DNA of 43,327 bases, from the NCBI GenBank assembly GCA_009692825.1, contig SHYL01000006.1, positions 1-43,327 of the forward strand. The letters are read 5' to 3'. Positions 37,285 through 43,327 of this stretch are shown here, in pieces; the stretch's first letter is position 1, and each line of letters starts with the position of its first letter. The DNA is from Dehalococcoidia bacterium. GTDB taxonomy: Bacteria; Chloroflexota; Dehalococcoidia; SHYB01; SHYL01. The translations under genes were made by a program, and so were the position numbers. The notes under the pieces were generated by a model. That model was not told the DNA's origin. It ran no database searches and was given only the letters and a program-made list of their open reading frames with translations.

Positions 37285-38367
37285 CTAAACAGACGGTATC
37301 GGCTTAGGTTTCGGCAGTTCTTTTTTGAACATTCCGGCTAGCTTCGCTGCGCTGCCACGTACGTCTTTCTGAGACACTACCGCGCTTATGACGGCAGCCA
37401 TGTCCGCACCGTGTTTCAAAACTGACGGTAAGTTACTCTCGTTAATGCCGCCGATCGCTGCAACAGGCACGCTCACAGCTCGCTTTATCTCTTGCAAACG
37501 GGTGAGATCTGCAGGACGAGTGTCGTGTTTAGAGGTTGTGGGAAACAACCTGCCTACTGAAACATAGTCTGCCCCATCTGCCTCCGCCTGTTTAGCTTCA
37601 CTCACATTGTTTGTAGATACCCCAACCATGAAGCCTACCGGCGCAATCTTACGAACTTCTGCCAATGGCATATCCTTTTGTCCCACATGTACACCGTCAG
37701 CGCCTGACGACAATGCCAGGTCCAAATGGTCGTTCACGAAGAAGAGAATGCCTGATCCCTTGGTTAATTTTGCAATCGCCCGCGCAATCACAAGTTGAGC
37801 ACCTTTTTCGTTGGCCTTATCTCGCAGCTGAATAACTTTGGCTCCGCCTTCAATCGCCAGCGTAGTGATCTTGATGGGGTCACCCACACAAACTGAGGGG
37901 TCTATAATGACATAAAGGCCTTTCAGTTTCAGGCGGTTCTCAGCACGAAGGCAGATGCCAAACAATATCTTCTCAATATCGTAAAGCTCGAAGCGACACT
38001 TCTTTAAATCCTTAGCCGCCGGCCCATGGATAACTGATTTGATTTTTGACATTTCTTCGAGCGAGCGTAATGCTTCTTCAACACGTTTGGCATTAACCGT
38101 AACAAGCGTGGGCATCGAACCTGTGCGGGACTGCTGTTCTTCCGTGATAGCTCCAGGGTCGCCGGTTGCATCGCGTGCGCTTAATAAGGCGGCCGTCTGC
38201 TCGGAGTAAGCTATCCGCAAGAAATGGCGTATATCGGCGATGCGTGATGAAATTTCCTTGGAGGAGACAGCAAACCTTGCTACGTCTTCCAGAACACGCA
38301 ACCCTTCACTCGCACGATTAAGGTTAGCGTCTAATAGGCGTTCATGCATGGAAGAATTGTAGTACAA
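37285..38367 (-). CDS. thiE: Thiamine-phosphate synthase with N-terminal ThiD2-like domain
   Basis: C-terminal ThiE (GLYVIIDPSVC...VIQLRDKA...FFVNDHLDLALSSGADGVHVGQ...VSVGRLFPTTSKHDT); N-terminal LLDANLNRASEGLRVLEDVARF as in ThiD2-ThiE fusions. Confidence 0.92.
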   Translation of the reverse strand: MYYNSSMHERLLDANLNRASEGLRVLEDVARFAVSSKEISSRIADIRHFLRIAYSEQTAALLSARDATGDPGAITEEQQSRTGSMPTLVTVNAKRVEEALRSLEEMSKIKSVIHGPAAKDLKKCRFELYDIEKILFGICLRAENRLKLKGLYVIIDPSVCVGDPIKITTLAIEGGAKVIQLRDKANEKGAQLVIARAIAKLTKGSGILFFVNDHLDLALSSGADGVHVGQKDMPLAEVRKIAPVGFMVGVSTNNVSEAKQAEADGADYVSVGRLFPTTSKHDTRPADLTRLQEIKRAVSVPVAAIGGINESNLPSVLKHGADMAAVISAVVSQKDVRGSAAKLAGMFKKELPKPKPIPSV

Positions 38368-38390
38368 ACAGGCACATCTAAAACCCTATG

Positions 38391-38603
38391 TCAGCTTACA
38401 GGCAGTGAAAATGAGAATGTGGAACCCTTATTTATCTCGCTGTCCATCCAGATGCCTCCATGCATCAACTCCACAAGACCTTTGACGATATACAAGCCTA
38501 GACCGGAGCCTGGAATGTCCCTTGTCTCAGGACGGCTGATGCGCTGGAATACAGCGAATATCCGGTCGCGGTCTTTAGCCGATACTGATTTATTAGTCTC
38601 ATT
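38391..38603 (-). pseudogene. Sensor histidine kinase, HATPase C-terminal remnant
   Basis: [70 protein letters not shown]; in-frame stop (TAA) at 38604-38606, no HisKA or sensor domain upstream. Confidence 0.82.
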
Positions 38604-38721
38604 TTATCTCTATTTACTCAGCTGCTTGAGAATTAATCCCATTCTAACTCGTAGTTCCAATAATATGCTTGACACAGCTTTCATTCAATGTCGAATAGAA
38701 CATCGCCCTAACACCTAAGAA

Positions 38722-38776
38722 CTTTATATAACTAAAAGAGCCCTCCGATTCGGAGGGCTCTTTTAGTTATATAAAG
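38722..38776. terminator. Long inverted repeat, probable bidirectional terminator
   Basis: CTTTATATAACTAAAAGAGCCCTCCGA-T-TCGGAGGGCTCTTTTAGTTATATAAAG, 27-nt perfect arms. Confidence 0.85.
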
Positions 38777-38785
38777 GTAAATTCG

Positions 38786-39547
38786 CTAACTCTTTTGAGA
38801 GATTCCTTCTTTTGACATTGTGGAGTCTACAGGCTTAGGAATACCACGAAACCTGAGCCGCATCAGACCTTCAATATCCGTTCGCACGGTACGGACTATC
38901 CGAACGCGCGTATCAGGATCATCCACCCACGTAACTGGTATTTCCTTGATTCGGTAACCATTTTTCGCGGCAATGATTAACAGTTCTGTATCCAGAAACC
39001 ATGTGGTATCCTTAACAAGCGGAATCAACTCATTTACGACACGCCTATTCATCGCTTTGAATCCGCACTGGGCATCTCTGAAAGATGTGAAAAACGTCAT
39101 ACGGATGAGAAGGTTGTAGCACCTTGAAATAAATTCGCGCTTCAGACCTCGTGTAACTCGCGAGCCTTTTGTCAGCCGGGACCCGATTGCGATGTCATAG
39201 CCTTCTTTATCAATTGCGTGAATCATGGGAGGGAAAGATTCGAGGCGTGTGCTAAGGTCTATATCCATAAAGCTAACAATATCAGCATTGCTTTCAATCC
39301 ACGCCTTCTTTAACGCCCGGCCGCGCCCTCTTTCCGGAAGGTGGTTGTAATCGATCTTGCCAGGGTATTTAGCCTTGTAACGCTTAGCAATCTCAAGGGT
39401 ACCGTCCGTGGAACCATTATCGGCGACTACTATCCGCCAATGATAGGCTCCCATGTTAGCCTGAAGAAAAGCATAGAGTTTATCTAGGCTAACCGGAAGG
39501 TCCTTCTCTTCATTTAATACTGGCAGAACTATATCTACAGAAGTCAT
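38786..39547 (-). CDS. Family 2 glycosyltransferase (dolichyl-phosphate glucosyltransferase-like); start trimmed to MTSVDIVLPV
   Basis: VDIVLPVLNEEKDLPVSLDKL...VVADNGSTDGTLEIA...FMDIDLSTRLESFPPMI...FRDAQCGFKAMNR. Confidence 0.9.
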   Translation of the reverse strand: MTSVDIVLPVLNEEKDLPVSLDKLYAFLQANMGAYHWRIVVADNGSTDGTLEIAKRYKAKYPGKIDYNHLPERGRGRALKKAWIESNADIVSFMDIDLSTRLESFPPMIHAIDKEGYDIAIGSRLTKGSRVTRGLKREFISRCYNLLIRMTFFTSFRDAQCGFKAMNRRVVNELIPLVKDTTWFLDTELLIIAAKNGYRIKEIPVTWVDDPDTRVRIVRTVRTDIEGLMRLRFRGIPKPVDSTMSKEGISQKS

Positions 39548-39635
39548 ATCAGACTGATTATAGGCTAAATATCGCTCTCGGCCTAATGCTGAGCAACTGT
39601 TAGCGCGTTTTACTGCTATCTGGTAGACCAGCAGC

Positions 39636-40730
39636 TTATAACATGGCCTCTTTGAGCGCGCGTGCAACTACAAATGGGTCGCTTGATATGACCGGCTGCG
39701 CAAATAGCTCCATAGCGCCAATGTCGGACATTCGGCTCTTAGTGTCGCCACGGTCCACAAGATGGACCATAACAGGAAAATCGCTCCAGTCTTCAGCTAC
39801 AGCGGCTATTGGAGGCATGTGTACGGCTACATTGAAAGACACCACACCAAGATTTTCACGGTAGCAGACCATCGCATCGTACATTGCGGATTTAAGCTCA
39901 TCATCAAAGCGGTCCGCAATCAGAGTTACACCCTTCTCTTTAACGGGAGTTAGTGGAGCGACTACTCGGACCCCTTTTCTTTCGAAACCACATCCCAAGG
40001 ATTCATGTATCAGATAAAAATCATCAAAGTACTTGGATTTCGTTCGGACGTTGTACTCATTCGCGCAACGCCTCAAATACTCAACCGCTGCGTAATGCAT
40101 ACCGTGGCTCAGTGTCATCTGCATGTGGCCGTGGATAATCGACGCGCCTGCTCTCCAAAGACAGTTCCACATCAGGAAATAGTAACGGGCGGCAGGATCA
40201 GAGGCAGCCGCTTTTTCAGCCCACTGCTGGGCAACATCTATATAGTCCGAGACTTGCTCCCGGGTGAAATTAAGAGGGTTTGATTCATTGAAAATCACCA
40301 GCCCGTGAAATCCATCGTATTTAGCGATATTGCTGGCCGTAACGGAATGCTTGCCGGTCACACGCCCAAATACATCTTCCGGTGTGCCATTTACAGGGTC
40401 TCGGAAAGTATCACCTGAGGCAAGCTCTGTAAGAGCAGCCTCCACACCGCTGCGGTCTCGGAACTCGATTGGGCGAAGAGCGCGAAGCTCATTAAACAAA
40501 GCGCCTTGAAAGGTAACTATGTTGGTTACTTTAACTACTTTCTGATTTTCGACTGCTTCAAGAGAGCCGAACTGCTTTTTAACCCACTCATGCATTGATT
40601 TTGGCGCTATTAGTGACCCTTCGGCAATGCTGACGTGAAACATCTGGTTAAACCTATCTCGGTCGCGTTTTGCCAGGCCTGCGACAAGTTTGTCCAGCTC
40701 CATCACGCTTGGCCGTTCAGAAATTCGCAC
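39636..40730 (-). CDS. GalT/Ap4A-phosphorylase-like HIT-superfamily protein
   Basis: HGLVIFNESNPLNFTREQVSDYI...WRAGASIIHGHMQMTLSHG (H-x-H-x-Q motif). Confidence 0.6.
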   Translation of the reverse strand: MRISERPSVMELDKLVAGLAKRDRDRFNQMFHVSIAEGSLIAPKSMHEWVKKQFGSLEAVENQKVVKVTNIVTFQGALFNELRALRPIEFRDRSGVEAALTELASGDTFRDPVNGTPEDVFGRVTGKHSVTASNIAKYDGFHGLVIFNESNPLNFTREQVSDYIDVAQQWAEKAAASDPAARYYFLMWNCLWRAGASIIHGHMQMTLSHGMHYAAVEYLRRCANEYNVRTKSKYFDDFYLIHESLGCGFERKGVRVVAPLTPVKEKGVTLIADRFDDELKSAMYDAMVCYRENLGVVSFNVAVHMPPIAAVAEDWSDFPVMVHLVDRGDTKSRMSDIGAMELFAQPVISSDPFVVARALKEAML

Positions 40731-40900
40731 TATAGTCTCCTTTAAGCCTTAACAATGAGTCTCCTTCAGGATGATAACGAAACTTATTATTCAAAGTAAC
40801 GAGTAAATTTGGAGTCACTACTTCAACTATACACATCAGAAGTTAGGGACTTGTAAACAGTTGTTACGTCAATCGTTTAGCTGATGGCGATGAGTTTTGG

Positions 40901-42418
40901 CTAATGCCTAAAGTGGCGAACGCCTGTAAACACCATAGCTGCGCCTGATTTATCAACCGCCTCAGTGACTTCTTTATCGCGTATGGAGCCTCCCGGCTGA
41001 ACAATCGCTATTACACCACCGGAAAGAGCGAGTTCCACCCCATCAGCGAACGGGAAGAAGGCGTCCGATGCGAGAACGCTGCCCTTAGCCTTATCGCCAG
41101 CGGCCTTCAATGCCAAATGGACGCTGTTCACGCGGTTCGGCTGACCAGCTCCCATTCCTAGCAATGTTCGGTCTTTTATGAGCACGATTGCGTTGGACTT
41201 GATATGCTTCACGACTTTCCAAGCGAAACTTAAGTCTGCAAGTTCCGTCGCTGTGGGCCTGCGCTTCGTTGCTGGTTTCCAGGCAGACGCGTCTTCGTCA
41301 ATGTAGTCAGAGCTTTGCACTAGCAATCCGCCAGAGACTTTGCGGTAGTCTATCGACTGGGCAATCTGGTTTGCGCCTTCAACTTTCAGGATTCTGAGGT
41401 CTTTCTTCTTTTCCAGTATCTGCAACGCTTCCGGATCATAATCAGGCGCTATGACTATCTCATAGAAGATCTTGGAAACTTCTTGCGCAGCCTCTTTGGT
41501 CAGCTTGCGGTTGAAAGCAACAATGCCGCCGAATACCGAGACAGGGTCCCCGGAAAACGCGCGCTTGTAGGCTTCAAGCTGGTCACTATGGCTGGCAAGG
41601 CCTGCCGGGTTAGTGTGCTTAATGATGGCGACCGTGCAATCTAGGAAATCTGATGCTGCTGACCAGGCCGCGTCAGCGTCAAGAATATTGTTAAATGACA
41701 GTTCTCGTCCGTGAAGCTGCTTAGCACCTGCTATGCCGCCTCCAAAACTCTCCTGGTAGAACGCGGCCTTCTGGTGCGGGTTTTCACCGTATCGCAAATC
41801 CTGAATTTTTTTGAGACCAACTGTTAATTCTTCCGTGAAATTGATGTTGTACTTATTCAAGTATTGAGCGATATACGTGTCATACAGCGCGGTGTGCTGG
41901 AACGCCTTCTGCGCCAGTTGACGCCTCTGGTCAGCCGTAGGCCCGCTTTCCTTGAGCCACCCCAAAACGCGCTCGTAGTCGGAAGGGCTCACCACTACAG
42001 TTACGTCTGGGAAGTTCTTGGCCGAAGCGCGTATCATCGTTGGGCCGCCGATGTCGATATTCTCGAGAGCATCGTCCAGCGAAACGTCTGGCTTGCTCAC
42101 GGTCTGCACAAACGGGTAGAGATTTACGCAGACTATATCGATCAAATCGATATTAAGCTTAGCGATCTGCTCCAGGTCAGCCGCACGGTGTCTGCGGGCC
42201 AGGATTCCACCGTGGACGGCTGGGTGCAGCGTTTTAACACGTCCGTCCATTATTTCTGGGAACCCGGTCAGCTCCGAGATGGTGTGAACTTTTACGTTAG
42301 CCTGCTGAAGGGCTTTGTGCGTGCCGCCTGTACTGTAAATATCAATGCCTAAAGCATTAAGACCTTTCGCAAACTCTATCAGCCCTGTTTTATCGGAAAC
42401 GCTAAGAATTGCCCTCAT
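40901..42418 (-). CDS. purH: Bifunctional AICAR formyltransferase / IMP cyclohydrolase
   Basis: RAILSVSDKTGLIEFAKGL, GGILARR, LRYGENPHQKAAFY, IKHTNPAGLA, C-terminal VFTGVRHFRH. Confidence 0.97.
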   Translation of the reverse strand: MRAILSVSDKTGLIEFAKGLNALGIDIYSTGGTHKALQQANVKVHTISELTGFPEIMDGRVKTLHPAVHGGILARRHRAADLEQIAKLNIDLIDIVCVNLYPFVQTVSKPDVSLDDALENIDIGGPTMIRASAKNFPDVTVVVSPSDYERVLGWLKESGPTADQRRQLAQKAFQHTALYDTYIAQYLNKYNINFTEELTVGLKKIQDLRYGENPHQKAAFYQESFGGGIAGAKQLHGRELSFNNILDADAAWSAASDFLDCTVAIIKHTNPAGLASHSDQLEAYKRAFSGDPVSVFGGIVAFNRKLTKEAAQEVSKIFYEIVIAPDYDPEALQILEKKKDLRILKVEGANQIAQSIDYRKVSGGLLVQSSDYIDEDASAWKPATKRRPTATELADLSFAWKVVKHIKSNAIVLIKDRTLLGMGAGQPNRVNSVHLALKAAGDKAKGSVLASDAFFPFADGVELALSGGVIAIVQPGGSIRDKEVTEAVDKSGAAMVFTGVRHFRH

Positions 42419-42443
42419 TGGACCTTAACCTCTTCAAACATAT

Positions 42444-43327
42444 CTAGTCGAGCTTTACACCATCGCGCTGTTCTACTCTGCCGATGATAACGGACCCCTT
42501 CACACTATCCAGAATCTTTGTACTGTTCTCCGGGCTGGTGAAGATGACCATGCCCATGCCCATGTTAAATACGCGGTACATCTCATGTTCGGTCGCCTCG
42601 CTCTTGCCGTGGATGAGCTTAAACAAAGGCGGCACCTCCCACGCTGAGGTGTTCACGACTGCGCCGAGTCCCTTAGGCAGTACCCTGGGAATGTTATCCT
42701 GGAACCCGCCGCCGGTGATATGCGCCATACCCTTGATGTAAGGCAGGAGCGGTTTCAGCATGTCGTAATAGCTGACATGAGGCTCCAGCAATGCCTCGCC
42801 TAACGTTCGGCCAAGCTCAGGCATACGTTTGCTGAGAACTGCAGGGTTCGCATCGATATCCAGCGCTTTACGCGCTAACGAATAACCATTCGTATGCAAG
42901 CCGCTTGAGGGTACACCTACGAGAACGTCTCCCGCGATGATATTTTTGCCGTTGATAATCTTATCCTGTTCGACGGCGCCTACAATAAAGCCGGCAACCT
43001 CCACATCGCCCTCTTTGTAAGTTCCAGGCATCTCGGCCGTCTCGCCGCCTATAAGCGCACAGTGGGCCGCTTTGCACGCGACAACCATGCCTTTTACCAA
43101 GTCCTCACAAACCTTCGAGTCCATCTTTCCCAGGGCTATGTAATCCAGGAAGAACAGTGGGTCGGCGCCGCCGACAAATATATCGTTCACACAGTGGTTA
43201 ACGATGTCCATACCGACGGTATCGAACTTACCCATGAGCGATGCGATGCGCATTTTTGTGCCAACCCCGTCTGTGCTAGCAACGAGTATCGGGTTCTGGT
43301 AGCCGGACATCTTGAACATGCCGCCAA
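42444..43327 (-). CDS. purM: Phosphoribosylformylglycinamidine cyclo-ligase, truncated by window end
   Basis: GGMFKMSGYQNPILVASTDGVGTKM...DIVNHCVNDIFVGGADPLFFLDYIA...ALIGGETAEMPG; frame open through window end. Confidence 0.96.
   Translation of the reverse strand, partial: GGMFKMSGYQNPILVASTDGVGTKMRIASLMGKFDTVGMDIVNHCVNDIFVGGADPLFFLDYIALGKMDSKVCEDLVKGMVVACKAAHCALIGGETAEMPGTYKEGDVEVAGFIVGAVEQDKIINGKNIIAGDVLVGVPSSGLHTNGYSLARKALDIDANPAVLSKRMPELGRTLGEALLEPHVSYYDMLKPLLPYIKGMAHITGGGFQDNIPRVLPKGLGAVVNTSAWEVPPLFKLIHGKSEATEHEMYRVFNMGMGMVIFTSPENSTKILDSVKGSVIIGRVEQRDGVKLD

Noticed and set aside
38344-38718. 124-aa plus-strand ORF
   Set aside because: Antisense to the histidine-kinase remnant, which has clear family motifs on the minus strand.
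1-43327. CRISPR array, prophage structural genes, or intact transposase
   Set aside because: No regularly spaced repeat series and no such coding motifs were seen; only recombinase and nuclease remnants near 8.1-8.7 kb.

Overview
This 43.3 kb window looks like ordinary bacterial chromosome, probably Chloroflexota/Dehalococcoidia-like; that placement is inferred from gene content and was not tested. It is mostly housekeeping genes: lepA (partial), galU, mscS, rnhB, uvrC, tilS, herA-like, nfo, pabB/pabC, secDF, cca, def, typA, lhr, thiE with a ThiD2-like domain, purH and purM (partial). There are two tRNAs. A vitamin-B12 uptake operon (btuC-btuF-btuD-cobO) sits behind a clear cobalamin riboswitch and a hairpin that masks the btuC ribosome-binding site. 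The less ordinary signals are: (1) the P-loop adenosyltransferase cobO has an in-frame amber codon where the family normally has Gln; (2) next to tRNA-Met(CAT) is a decayed island in which a frameshifted Sau3AI/MutH-type nuclease fragment runs in frame into a serine-recombinase C-terminal fragment that reads into the tRNA antisense; (3) yraN and a histidine phosphatase gene each carry one frameshift; (4) an unlisted 54-aa ORF with strong expression signals is divergent from a LysR-family regulator; (5) a HerA-like ATPase is paired with an uncharacterised protein; (6) there is an isolated histidine-kinase ATPase remnant and a 27-bp-arm inverted repeat. I found no CRISPR array and no strong evidence for a wholly new system. 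All family calls come from motif recognition without database searches.
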